Source of the DNA: Candidatus Poribacteria bacterium
GTDB lineage: Bacteria; Poribacteria; WGA-4E; WGA-3G
Assembly: GCA_022821725.1 (NCBI GenBank)
Contig: JAJEDB010000075.1
Coordinates: 1-64,000 of the forward strand
Direction: 5' to 3'
DNA length: 64,000 nt
The position numbers were made by a program, and so were the translations under genes. The notes below the pieces were generated by a model that saw nothing but the letters and a program-made list of their open reading frames with translations, had not been told where the DNA came from and searched no databases. Each line of letters starts with the position of its first letter. Position 1 is the stretch's first letter. Positions 17,691-26,301 of the stretch are shown here, one piece after another.

Positions 17691-18478
17691 AGATAGGCGT
17701 CACCCAAATTATCCTCGGCGGTATGTCCCTGGACGATACACTCTCCCTCTGTCAAGATGCCGGTTACGATGCCGTTGAACTCACTTTCGGTGAAGGACAA
17801 GACACCCACATCAATATGAGCGATACGGAGTTACGCGGCATTGCCGCCAAGTGTGAGGATGCAGGTATTGAAATCAGTAGTATCACGGCAGGCTACGCCG
17901 ACCGCGGGAATTTGCTCAGCGTGGATGCCACGCAGCGCGAAAAAGGCGCAGTCTCTCTCGCCCGCGGTTTGGAAGTCGCGGGTGCCCTCGGGGTCGGTGG
18001 GATTTTACTGCATCCCGGACAACTGACTGTTGAGGGGACCTACCAGCAAATCTGGGATAACCTCGTGGGTGTCCTGAAGGAGCTCGCACCTTCCGCCGAA
18101 ACACACCAGGTCGCAATCGGACTTGAGAATGTCTGGAACAAATTCCTGCTGAGTCCGAAAGAGATGCGCGATATTATAGATGAAATAGACAGCGATTGGG
18201 TGGGGACGTATCTGGATACAGCGAATATGATGGCTTATGGTTACCCGGAGCATTGGATCCGTGAACTCGCACATCGTATCAAGCGGGTGCACTTCAAGGA
18301 TTTCTCTCGCGGCGCACACCAGTTTGTCAACCTCTTAGATGGCGATACGGATTGGCAAGCGGTGATGGCGGCGTTCCGTGCTATCGGGTACGATGGCTAT
18401 GTTATCCACGAAGTCGGTGGCGATAGAGACACACAAATTGACCTCGCGAAGCGGATGCGTGAAATCGTTGCGATGTAA
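17687..18478 (+). CDS. Sugar phosphate isomerase/epimerase (xylose-isomerase-like TIM barrel)
   Basis: This 263-residue protein belongs to the AP-endonuclease-2/xylose-isomerase-like TIM-barrel family. It starts MKIGVTQIIL, continues with GYDAVELTFGEG near 26, and shows the metal-ligand regions GLENVWNKF near 142, YLDTANMM near 175, HFKDFSRG near 200 and IHEVGG near 245. It probably isomerises or epimerises a sugar or keto-sugar. The ATG at 17687 follows AAAAGGAG and overlaps the upstream stop codon. Such genes are numerous in genomes rich in Gfo/Idh oxidoreductases. A hairpin terminator lies 13 nt downstream. Confidence 0.88.
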   Translation: MKIGVTQIILGGMSLDDTLSLCQDAGYDAVELTFGEGQDTHINMSDTELRGIAAKCEDAGIEISSITAGYADRGNLLSVDATQREKGAVSLARGLEVAGALGVGGILLHPGQLTVEGTYQQIWDNLVGVLKELAPSAETHQVAIGLENVWNKFLLSPKEMRDIIDEIDSDWVGTYLDTANMMAYGYPEHWIRELAHRIKRVHFKDFSRGAHQFVNLLDGDTDWQAVMAAFRAIGYDGYVIHEVGGDRDTQIDLAKRMREIVAM

Positions 18479-18480
18479 CC

Positions 18481-18518
18481 CGAACAGAAAAGGCGATGGC
18501 TCATGAAGAGCCATCGCC
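18481..18518 (-). terminator. Intrinsic terminator of tRNA-Leu
   Basis: GGCGATGGCTC (18492-18502) and its exact complement (18508-18518) form an 11-bp stem with loop ATGAA. On the minus strand the stem is followed by TTTTCTGTT, a U-tract, directly after the tRNA-Leu gene. The hairpin may also end the rightward hflX operon. Confidence 0.8.
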
Positions 18519-18521
18519 GCA

Positions 18522-18606
18522 TGCCGGAGGTCGGACTCGAACCGACATGGACCTAGGGCCCGCGGGATTTTGAGTCCCGTGCGTCTACCAATTTCACCAC
18601 TCCGGC
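18522..18606 (-). tRNA. tRNA-Leu (anticodon CAA)
   Basis: The 85-nt gene folds with acceptor stem GCCGGAG/CTCCGGC, D-arm TGGTGAAATTGGTAGACGCA, anticodon stem-loop CGGGA-CTCAAAA-TCCCG and T-arm GTCGGTTCGAGTCCGAC. The loop gives anticodon CAA, reading UUG. A long variable arm (class II) between the anticodon and T arms fits leucine. The discriminator is A and CCA is not encoded. Confidence 0.96.
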
Positions 18607-18683
18607 GATTCTATCAGTGGCAACATATATTATACTATATTCCCGGCGGAAAGTCAAATTCGCGCCGAATCGTCTGAGAACGC

Positions 18684-19535
18684 ATGGCAAACGAACACCG
18701 AAATCTCCCATCTCAAAGCAGATTCCAACGCTTCTTTTTCAGCGTGCAAGCCTTTCTCAATCAAGTGTTGGAAGGCGGGACATGGCAGGTTTTGTGGAAT
18801 TGGGTGCTTTGGAAAGTTATACCCAAACGCCGACACATCCTCAAACTGATACGCGAGCTCCCACCGCTTGATTCAAATGACCCCTCAGAACTCCGATCCA
18901 TCCGTGATGAAGTCTTCGCGAAAAGTTGCTTAGACCTACAACACACCGAAGAAGCACAGATCCTCTTGGACATCCTGAAGCATGCGCGCCAACCCCTCGG
19001 CTGTGAACAAATCTTTTTCGCTGCGATCTATCCGGTTTTAGTGAAACGCGATATGGAAGCCATCCCGATGCTGACCGAAGACGCACATCGGCTTGATGTA
19101 GAGATCGGATACCTCGGACACAATGAGGATTATTTTTTTTGGGTGCTCGAAATTGACGGCACGAAACCTCTTAACCTTGACACGCCTCTCGACCCAAGGC
19201 TGGAGGTGCGCGCCGATAAACGCTACGTCGTCTATCCGATCGGTAGCACAGGACTTGTTGATACCGACTATGCCGAATACGCGCGACAGTGGCTCCTCGA
19301 CTCGCCGCGTTTAGCAATGGCACTTCCGTTGCTCGCTGCCGCGTATGCCGACCAGTGGATCCTTAACGCACGCGTCTACCTTTCACACATGCTCACAGAT
19401 TTGAGAAAACGGAATTATCAGGTTACAGCAACGGCAATACCCGATTTTGAACGGGCGCGGTTGTCACTTTTACGCCGTCTCTCCCTGGACCGGCTAAGAA
19501 AACGTCAATTTCTGTCCGAACGCCGAAATCGGTAA
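18684..19535 (+). CDS. Conserved-looking protein of unknown function
   Basis: This 283-residue protein has no motif I can name. It is helical and soluble-looking, with an amphipathic N-terminal stretch containing TWQVLWNWVLWKVIP near 33 and a hydrophobic helix PRLAMALPLLAAAYADQW near 219. The final 35 residues are very basic (SLLRRLSLDRLRKRQF) and are encoded in DNA that overlaps, on the other strand, the 3' end of the M24 peptidase gene by 113 bp. The body upstream of the overlap appears genuinely coding. The basic tail may be a by-product of lost termination. Function unknown. Confidence 0.6.
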   Translation: MANEHRNLPSQSRFQRFFFSVQAFLNQVLEGGTWQVLWNWVLWKVIPKRRHILKLIRELPPLDSNDPSELRSIRDEVFAKSCLDLQHTEEAQILLDILKHARQPLGCEQIFFAAIYPVLVKRDMEAIPMLTEDAHRLDVEIGYLGHNEDYFFWVLEIDGTKPLNLDTPLDPRLEVRADKRYVVYPIGSTGLVDTDYAEYARQWLLDSPRLAMALPLLAAAYADQWILNARVYLSHMLTDLRKRNYQVTATAIPDFERARLSLLRRLSLDRLRKRQFLSERRNR

Positions 19536-20604
19536 GGTAGATACCCGGCTCAATCGAAAAACAGATCCCGGAAATCAAGGCGCGGGCATCGCGCGTCTCT
19601 AAGTTATCTAAATTCACACCGTTCCCGTGGATAACCGTGCCGATGTTGTGTCCCGTGCGGTGAATAAAGAACGCACCATATCCTTTTTCGGTGATATACC
19701 CTCGGACGCAATCGTCCACTTCATAACCGTGAATCCGCTCATCGGCAGCCCATTTCTCACGGATGAACCGCACGGCTCTATCCCGTGCCTCCTTGACAAT
19801 ATCGAAGATTTCCACATATCTCATCGGAACCGTTGTATCTGCATACGCCACCCATGTTGTATCTGCGAAGACCGCATCAGGATCTTTCTGTTTTGCCCAT
19901 AAATCGATTAAAATAAAGTCGCCGATTTGAATCGCTTGGGTGTCTGTTGAAGTCGGTGCATAATGCGGATCGCTGCTCTTGGCGTTCGCAGCCACAATCG
20001 GAGGGTGATCCGTAACCAAACCCATCGCATCGAATTGTCCGAGGATGACCTGCTGCACGTCGTATTCCGTAATTGTTTTTCCATCACGCAGTTGTGAACC
20101 GATCCATTTGAAGGCAGCGTCTTTCGCCTGTAGCACGAGGCGTGCGGATGTCTGATGCCCAGTTGCCTGTGCCTCACTCAGACGCGCTTCTATCCGCTGT
20201 GCGAGTTCTGCGGATGTATGCACCGCAACGTCCATCGAACGAATCCACTCCAAAGTGCCGGCATCTACCCGTGAAATATAAGGGATTTCAGCGTTTGGCG
20301 AATACTCCATTGCGACGGTTTTAGTGCCCGCGAGCAAAGTGTGAATCGCTGCGTTAAGTTCTTCCCAGCCCGCGTAAAGCGCGACGCTCCCTGGGACCCC
20401 CGTGAAGTTAGAGGTCTCAATCTTATGGACCAGCCACCGCGGTTCACCCTGTGCGGGGATCAGACAGAACCATCGGCGTGTGATATGTGCATCTATCAAG
20501 CCTGCCACATTCTGTGCGATCGGGTTTATCCCACGGAAATCGTAGAGAAGCCATCCATCTAATCCTAACACTGCCAATTCAGCTTGAATTTCTTTTATTT
20601 TCAT
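19423..20604 (-). CDS. M24-family Xaa-Pro peptidase-like protein
   Basis: This 393-residue protein is a pita-bread-fold peptidase of family M24 (aminopeptidase P / prolidase group). The N-terminal creatinase-like domain contains GWLLYDFRGINPIA. The catalytic domain shows a metal-ligand pattern: DFILIDLWAKQKD near 237, ADTTWV near 255, HRTGHNIGT near 324, FSIEPGIYL near 355 and RTEIDVFL near 367. It would remove residues next to proline. The ATG at 20604 starts MKIKEIQAEL, as expected for the family; an upstream in-frame start adds 25 basic residues. Its 3' end overlaps the convergent unknown gene. Confidence 0.9.
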   Translation of the reverse strand: MKIKEIQAELAVLGLDGWLLYDFRGINPIAQNVAGLIDAHITRRWFCLIPAQGEPRWLVHKIETSNFTGVPGSVALYAGWEELNAAIHTLLAGTKTVAMEYSPNAEIPYISRVDAGTLEWIRSMDVAVHTSAELAQRIEARLSEAQATGHQTSARLVLQAKDAAFKWIGSQLRDGKTITEYDVQQVILGQFDAMGLVTDHPPIVAANAKSSDPHYAPTSTDTQAIQIGDFILIDLWAKQKDPDAVFADTTWVAYADTTVPMRYVEIFDIVKEARDRAVRFIREKWAADERIHGYEVDDCVRGYITEKGYGAFFIHRTGHNIGTVIHGNGVNLDNLETRDARALISGICFSIEPGIYLTDFGVRTEIDVFLAGPGRDGVKVTTAPVQNRVLPLL

Positions 20605-20727
20605 GTCCGTCGAAGTTTTCCTTTTTTTTAAACTCAGCTTGAATTTCTTGATAGTCCCGGAAATCTGTAGCAATTTCAACCGTGATAGGTGGGATATACC
20701 ATGTCAGATTTCACTAAATCCTTAAGT

Positions 20728-20741
20728 CTAACGCGCGTTAG
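20728..20741. repeat. 14-bp perfect palindrome over the mini-gene stop codon
   Basis: CTAACGCGCGTTAG reads the same on both strands and overlaps the stop codon of the 31-aa gene. No T-run follows, so it is not a typical terminator; it could be a protein-binding site. Confidence 0.4.
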
Positions 20742-20833
20742 TCCTTTTTTCGTCTGTTAAGGACAGACCACTTGGCAACTACAACACTTACTACTCCAGC
20801 GATCAGAACTATGATGATAAGTATATCAGTCAT
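20738..20833 (-). CDS. 31-aa single-pass membrane peptide
   Basis: This 31-codon reading frame encodes MTDILIIIVLIAGVVSVVVA followed by KWSVLNRRKKD: one hydrophobic helix with a short acidic N-terminus and a basic C-terminal tail, a clean single-pass topology. GGGGA lies 8 nt before the ATG. It begins 39 nt after the stop of the giant NTPase gene in the same direction, so it could be the third gene of that operon. Proteins this small occur by chance, but the strongly biased composition, ribosome site and position support a real gene. A role in the defence locus, such as a membrane effector or inhibitor, is speculation. Confidence 0.5.
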   Translation of the reverse strand: MTDILIIIVLIAGVVSVVVAKWSVLNRRKKD

Positions 20834-20872
20834 TTGATTAATCCCCAGTTGAAATTTCCTTTATGAAAAAAA

Positions 20873-23800
20873 TTATCGAAAAACTTCATCAAGCCGCCAA
20901 ACAAGTTTCAGAGCATCCGACCAGCCTGTTTTGGCAAACATATCCAAGAGATTTAGCAAGTCCTCCAATGCTTCACCGTCGCGGACTTCATCTCGATGGT
21001 CAGCGAGGACAATCTCAACAAATTCAACAACATCCATAACTGCGATGGCATCAAGGTTATAACCGAACGGTTTGCTTGACTTCACAACTCCTGCTGCTAA
21101 ATGCAAGACCTCTTTGGGATTGCAGCTGAGAAAACTTGTTAAAAGTTGCATGAAATAGTGTGCCGTTGGCGCGAACATCATACCGCTTTCAGGGCGTTGT
21201 GAGAAAGCAACAACCTGCTCCATCAGCGGTTTGACTGTATTATAGTACTCACAGCGTAACTCGCGTGAAATTTCCGTTGTTTGTTTCTCGGATTGGTTTC
21301 TTTTGTAGGCAACCGCAAAGTAGAGACGTGTAATGACCTCATCAATGACTTTGTACGTATCATGTAACTTTTTTACGCCTTCTTCAGTCTCATGTTCCTT
21401 GACGCTACTATATAATTCCACAACCCTATCAGCGGCTATATCGATCACTTGCCCTAACCATCTAATGGCTCGTTTCGCTCTTTCGCGTCCCATATCTGTT
21501 TCAAGGTGCTTCGGGTGGACGTAATCTCTCACGACCTCAGACCCCGCACGACTCAGGGGATTAGCAAACCGGATGGGATCCGTGAAAAATATATCTTCGA
21601 TTGTTTTCAATGCCCATGAATTTTGGCGATCAATTCTCAACCACATCAACAAAGCAATAAATGAGTCTGATGGTTCTAATCCTTCTGTAGGCGGCGGTGT
21701 ATGCTCTAACAATTTTTCCATGACGCGGGTTGTCTTGGCTTCATTTTCTTTTTTCTTTGCAACCACCCGGGTTAATGTATGATACAGAAACTTTTGCACG
21801 ACGCGATTCCGTTCATGGATTGCCCTATTGTCCATGATATGCCAGAACCTTTCTGGAGTTTTGGCGTAAACCATAAATAATTCCATCGCTGTTACCATCC
21901 GAACAGAGGGCACAGGGTCACTCACAAGCCTTTCAATTGCATCTAATATCTCTGGGTCAGGTTGGTGAAACGCGAACCGGAGTAGCCCGCGAGCTGCTTC
22001 ATGTCGTGGAAACGGGGAATAACCCGGGTGATCAAATTGGGCATCGTGTTCAGGGTCCGGTTTAGGCTGTTCATGTTTTGTAGCCTCTAAAAGCACTTGT
22101 CGGCAGAAGGTAAAGGAATCACTTTCAAGTTTATTAGCGATCCGACCAAGAATTGCCATGCAATCCGTTAGGTTCTGCCAAAGTAAAGTGGTTACTTCCT
22201 TGTCAGCTTTTGTATTACTTTTCAGTACTGCATATACCTCTTGGGACTGTGATAGAATCAATCGGATGGCCGCTGGTGTCGGTATCTCATTTCTCCATTC
22301 TGAGCTGAAATCATCAAGTGGCTTGGAAAAACGTTGTAACTCTTGATTTTCAGGTATGGTCGTGTCAACGCCTTGTGTTTGGAGCCACTTCTCCTCAGTA
22401 ACGGGTTCCCACGAGGTGCTAAAACTAACCAAGGGTCGGTTCTTTGGAATATCGTTTTTACGCTCCATTTCTTCTCGAATTCTCTTTGCCTTATCGGTAG
22501 ATAGCAAATCCACGGGAATTTGTGCAAGGAGGCGATTTCTCTCCTTTTTAAGGGGGGCACCCTGATTCTCATCGGTTGTTCCTATAGGATATTCCAAGAT
22601 GTGCTTTTCAATCTGGTGAAGTTGCTCTCGTGTAAACTCAGGCGCAGCGGCCTCTAAAAACAGACCAAGTTCATAAAATGCTTCGGAGTGCCTCTGTATT
22701 GGATCCGCAATGCAGAGTTCAAAAAGGCGGGAGGCGAAGAATTTGGGAAATTGGGATCCTGTCTTTAAAAGCCGTTTCCAGAAGAAGGCAGCTATCACCT
22801 CATCGCAGAAAACATCAAGGATTAAATCAAGACGTGAGTCTGCCGACATCGCCAATTCTCCGATGAATTCAAACAGAGCGTCCGCCATTTCAATCGGCTC
22901 ATCAGAGGAATTTCGTGCATCCCATATATAGCTACTGTCTTCCAAAAAGTAAGCGGGTTTTCCATGAAAATTGAATGTTTCTACCATATCCTGAAGTGTC
23001 ACACCTTCTTTAAGGTATCGGGCGATATGTTCTATAACAATAAAGAAGTTCAAACTTCGGATTACCGCTTGTGTTGCAGCTAACGGTGCTGCTCGAAGAA
23101 AATTGGGAAAATGCTTGATTAGCCGATATTGGCACATCCTATAGTCCTGACGGCGAGTGCTTGTCATAGGTAAAACGCTGCTACTACCGAAGTTAGTCTT
23201 CAGATCACTGAGTTCATAATGCCTAAATACTGTGCGATAAATTGACGTAACAAACTCAGGGTCATGATCCCAAATACTATCAACATGCTCAGGCAGCCAC
23301 GATAAAAACTTTATGGAGAAATTTTCCTCCTTCGTCAGTTGGAGAACCTTTTCGAGAAGTCCACGAGATTTTTCGATATTGGTGTGATATGTTTTGGCAA
23401 CGAGTGGAACTGCCCAACGACCCCCAAAGCGGTTATACCAATCGCTTTCGATTGTACCTCTTTCCTGCCATACCCACTCAAGTAACCGCCGACCAATCTG
23501 CCCACAAGTCTCTACGATAGTTGTATTTTTAGCCTGTATCGCTCGATCAAGAATATCCGAAGTGAGGTTTGCCACCTCCCAAGCAAAGTTGACGTGCAAG
23601 TATCGCGAAACCTTATCGAAAAAATCGATCCAAAGTGGGTCAAGCTTAATTTGCAGCATTTGAAGTGCCTGCAAAAGCCGTGTTATTGCTTCATTTGCGA
23701 TTTCTTCTCCGTTCTGGAGTTTCTCTAAAAGCGGTGTCAGTTGATAAAGCTCGCGTGCTTCATTTGCGATAACACTTGTTGGAACCAAGCGCGCGACGAG

Positions 23801-24916
23801 GCGCAAAGGCACAGATTGATCTCTTTGCAAAATATGCCAGAAGGCGCGCCAAAAATTTGTGGAGTCATCATAGTACCAGAGTCGAGTGAAAAAGTAGGTG
23901 AGACTCGGTCGCAGAAAGAGTGGACGTGATACATCGTCAAGAATGAAATCTTCAAGGTGTTGAGGTTCATCATCAATAAGCAGGACGCTAATTGCATAAT
24001 CAAAAAGAATGTTGTGAGAAAAAGCAATCCGTTGTCCAGTGGATGAGACCTTTGCCAAAATTTCATCGCTCAAAAGATTATCCCATGCTGTTTGGATCAG
24101 TGTTTTACGGACATTGCTCTGCTTAATACTCAAGGAGCGTTGTTTAACCATCTCGAGTGCGATTCCTTCAAGGACAGACAAACGGTCAATTTCATTGTCT
24201 GCAGTCTCTATTCGTCGGTACCAGAACAAATTAAATAACTGAACTTCAGAACGAATCTGACTTAAGGTGGTTAAATCTTTATCTGGTAAATTCCTTAAAA
24301 TCTTTTCCAATAGCCAAAGATTAAACGGATTTGCCAAAATATCCTTAGAATTCTTGTTGTAGATATATTGGGGACACTTAATCTGTTTTAGGACTTGTAG
24401 AACCTCATCCTTATTGAACGGAGGGATTGTGAAATGTCGGCATAAGATGTCTTTACTTTGGTCTTCGATATCATCAGGATTGCCAAACAGATCTAAGAGT
24501 TCTTGTGATTTCATTGCGTCATAAGTTCGGACTGTAACAACGACATTCCAAGAATCCTTAAGTTCATGAATTGCACGTTGGATCAGGCGTAGAAAACGCT
24601 TGCGTGTCTGTTCATTTCGGGCAGCATCAAATGCATCAAACAGCAAAATTGCTTTCTTATCTGAAACAGGAATAGATTTCAACCTTTCAATCAGATCGCC
24701 TTCGTAAGACAGCTCTTCGCGTAAAGTTTTGTCAGTGCCATCTCCAAGTTGATCAATAGGAAGTATGAGTGTTGGTATCTCAAGAGATTCTAAACTCCGG
24801 TAGAGTGCTTTTAGCAAGTACGTTTTCCCAACGCCCGGACCCCCTATAACGACTCCGTTTCCTTGCATGGCAAAGTCTTGCAAGTCCTTAAGTAGTTTCT
24901 CCCGTTTAATCTTCAT
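20873..24916 (-). CDS. Large P-loop NTPase with helical-repeat C-terminus, SIR2 partner
   Basis: This 1347-residue protein begins with a STAND/AAA-like NTPase domain: Walker A GGPGVGKT at 25-32, Walker B AILLFDAFD at 89-97 and a sensor-like VTVRTYD at 127-133. The remaining ~1000 residues are helical and resemble HEAT/TPR-type superhelices (for example DAIERLVSDPVPSVRMVTAM near 980), the kind of sensor region found in antiviral STAND proteins. The gene overlaps the end of the upstream SIR2-like gene by 11 nt, so both are translated together. The likely role is to sense infection and switch on the SIR2 effector. No transmembrane helix or nuclease domain is seen. Confidence 0.8.
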   Translation of the reverse strand: MKIKREKLLKDLQDFAMQGNGVVIGGPGVGKTYLLKALYRSLESLEIPTLILPIDQLGDGTDKTLREELSYEGDLIERLKSIPVSDKKAILLFDAFDAARNEQTRKRFLRLIQRAIHELKDSWNVVVTVRTYDAMKSQELLDLFGNPDDIEDQSKDILCRHFTIPPFNKDEVLQVLKQIKCPQYIYNKNSKDILANPFNLWLLEKILRNLPDKDLTTLSQIRSEVQLFNLFWYRRIETADNEIDRLSVLEGIALEMVKQRSLSIKQSNVRKTLIQTAWDNLLSDEILAKVSSTGQRIAFSHNILFDYAISVLLIDDEPQHLEDFILDDVSRPLFLRPSLTYFFTRLWYYDDSTNFWRAFWHILQRDQSVPLRLVARLVPTSVIANEARELYQLTPLLEKLQNGEEIANEAITRLLQALQMLQIKLDPLWIDFFDKVSRYLHVNFAWEVANLTSDILDRAIQAKNTTIVETCGQIGRRLLEWVWQERGTIESDWYNRFGGRWAVPLVAKTYHTNIEKSRGLLEKVLQLTKEENFSIKFLSWLPEHVDSIWDHDPEFVTSIYRTVFRHYELSDLKTNFGSSSVLPMTSTRRQDYRMCQYRLIKHFPNFLRAAPLAATQAVIRSLNFFIVIEHIARYLKEGVTLQDMVETFNFHGKPAYFLEDSSYIWDARNSSDEPIEMADALFEFIGELAMSADSRLDLILDVFCDEVIAAFFWKRLLKTGSQFPKFFASRLFELCIADPIQRHSEAFYELGLFLEAAAPEFTREQLHQIEKHILEYPIGTTDENQGAPLKKERNRLLAQIPVDLLSTDKAKRIREEMERKNDIPKNRPLVSFSTSWEPVTEEKWLQTQGVDTTIPENQELQRFSKPLDDFSSEWRNEIPTPAAIRLILSQSQEVYAVLKSNTKADKEVTTLLWQNLTDCMAILGRIANKLESDSFTFCRQVLLEATKHEQPKPDPEHDAQFDHPGYSPFPRHEAARGLLRFAFHQPDPEILDAIERLVSDPVPSVRMVTAMELFMVYAKTPERFWHIMDNRAIHERNRVVQKFLYHTLTRVVAKKKENEAKTTRVMEKLLEHTPPPTEGLEPSDSFIALLMWLRIDRQNSWALKTIEDIFFTDPIRFANPLSRAGSEVVRDYVHPKHLETDMGRERAKRAIRWLGQVIDIAADRVVELYSSVKEHETEEGVKKLHDTYKVIDEVITRLYFAVAYKRNQSEKQTTEISRELRCEYYNTVKPLMEQVVAFSQRPESGMMFAPTAHYFMQLLTSFLSCNPKEVLHLAAGVVKSSKPFGYNLDAIAVMDVVEFVEIVLADHRDEVRDGEALEDLLNLLDMFAKTGWSDALKLVWRLDEVFR

Positions 24917-26036
24917 TGCCTATTCTCCTTATCATACGCCGACTTTCTCGTTTAAGCCAATTCAAAATGCTTCCTGACTCACTTGAAATAGTCTTAGATT
25001 CCTCACCTTCGGAACGTTCACTATCACCTGATGGGGCTTGAGTTTCTTCAATAGATAGACTCTCGCTCGCACATTGTTTCGCTATATCAGCGAAAAGAGA
25101 TTCCAAAAGTTTATGTTTTTTTTCAGGAATTTCGTTTTCAAGAACCTCGTAAAATACAGTATCAACGCCATACTTACTCTTGAGCCACTTGGCTTTGTCC
25201 TTTGAATTTTTGGTGTCTTCAGTAGAAATACCCATGACTGCAAAGTGAATGGATTTGTCCCATCCCCACAAGTCCTCACTGACAATTTCTAATATCTTGT
25301 TAAAATAAGGGTCTTCCATACTGAAACCGACAAAAACGACCCTACGAGTTGCTAAAACAGCCCATAGCAATTTCCGATGAAGCGTCCATTCAGAGTTCCT
25401 CTGTCCTTGATTTGCAGGAAGCCTTAGACCATAAACTTTGCGGTAGTCTTCAATACTTAGGACAATACTTTCTGGAGTATCAGACTTCCCGTGCAAGTGT
25501 GCAATCCGCCGAGTTATCCTTTTATCATTGTTCATCGCCATCAAAAATTCATGAACCCGTCCCGCGGAATTCTCATCAATGACCAACGAATTATCATAGG
25601 CACTCCGCGGCTCTAACTCACCCAATGCTGCTTCAAGTACAGTATCATAGTTTGTAGTCAAGATGCCTCTGAAGGGCAATGAGACAAGTTTCCTGTGAAA
25701 ATCATCAAATGGTGGATTTTTTGGGCTGAATAGATTCTGCAGCAAAGCATAATACCTACCTAAACTATTCATGGTCTCACTGATGTGTGATTTGATGTCT
25801 TCTGCGTATGCTAATGGATCCCCTTTGCGGGTTTGATCAAGACCATCGCCATATTGATTGGCTAAATTTTCCAACGCGCCTATAAGAGTATCCCAAGTTA
25901 CGTAACCCACACGCACACTACTTCCGGCTCCAACGATAAGTATAGCCTCTCCAGAGGCAATAAGTTCAATCAGTGCTCGCTTTCGCTCGGTATTTTCGTT
26001 TCGTTCTTCCGATGTAAAAATTTCTGAGTAGTTCAT
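24906..26036 (-). CDS. SIR2-like NAD-binding protein, probable defence effector
   Basis: This 376-residue protein has the SIR2-like Rossmann motifs of defence effectors: GAGSS at 36-40, TTNYD at 127-131, HLHG at 180-183 (candidate catalytic His) and VGFSMEDP at 236-243. The family cleaves NAD+ in systems such as ThsA, DSR and SIR2-fused Avs proteins, stopping phage growth by depleting NAD+. The C-terminal 100 residues contain an acidic Ser/Glu-rich linker and a basic tail (KRESRRMIRR). The gene overlaps the large NTPase gene by 11 nt. The two together look like a split form of a SIR2-STAND defence protein. Confidence 0.85.
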   Translation of the reverse strand: MNYSEIFTSEERNENTERKRALIELIASGEAILIVGAGSSVRVGYVTWDTLIGALENLANQYGDGLDQTRKGDPLAYAEDIKSHISETMNSLGRYYALLQNLFSPKNPPFDDFHRKLVSLPFRGILTTNYDTVLEAALGELEPRSAYDNSLVIDENSAGRVHEFLMAMNNDKRITRRIAHLHGKSDTPESIVLSIEDYRKVYGLRLPANQGQRNSEWTLHRKLLWAVLATRRVVFVGFSMEDPYFNKILEIVSEDLWGWDKSIHFAVMGISTEDTKNSKDKAKWLKSKYGVDTVFYEVLENEIPEKKHKLLESLFADIAKQCASESLSIEETQAPSGDSERSEGEESKTISSESGSILNWLKRESRRMIRRIGNED

Positions 26037-26301
26037 GTAAAGAGCGAAAATGATAGCACAAATAACTTACGAGAAATCCTCCGCAGAGACGCAGATTCGG
26101 ACACCGCAAAACTTATGAAATGCTATACGAAACTTCCTTCAATATTATTTTTTAAAATGACCTTGTGGGTGAGATGCACAGAATCATTAAACAGCGCGGC
26201 TCCACAATCAACGGTTAAGAAAATAATAGCACATTTAACGACAAGAAGCAAGGAAAATGAGATTTATAGTTATCGGGTTACGGAGAACCCACGGCGTGTA
26301 T
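26037..26301. promoter_or_regulatory. Region upstream of SIR2 gene with a repeated extended -10 element
   Basis: Two near-identical 20-bp segments occur at about 26046-26066 and 26219-26239. On the minus strand each contains TGCTATCAT or TGCTATTAT, an extended -10 sequence. The proximal copy would start transcription within about 10 nt of the SIR2 ATG at 26036. No gene is seen in the gap. Confidence 0.4.
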
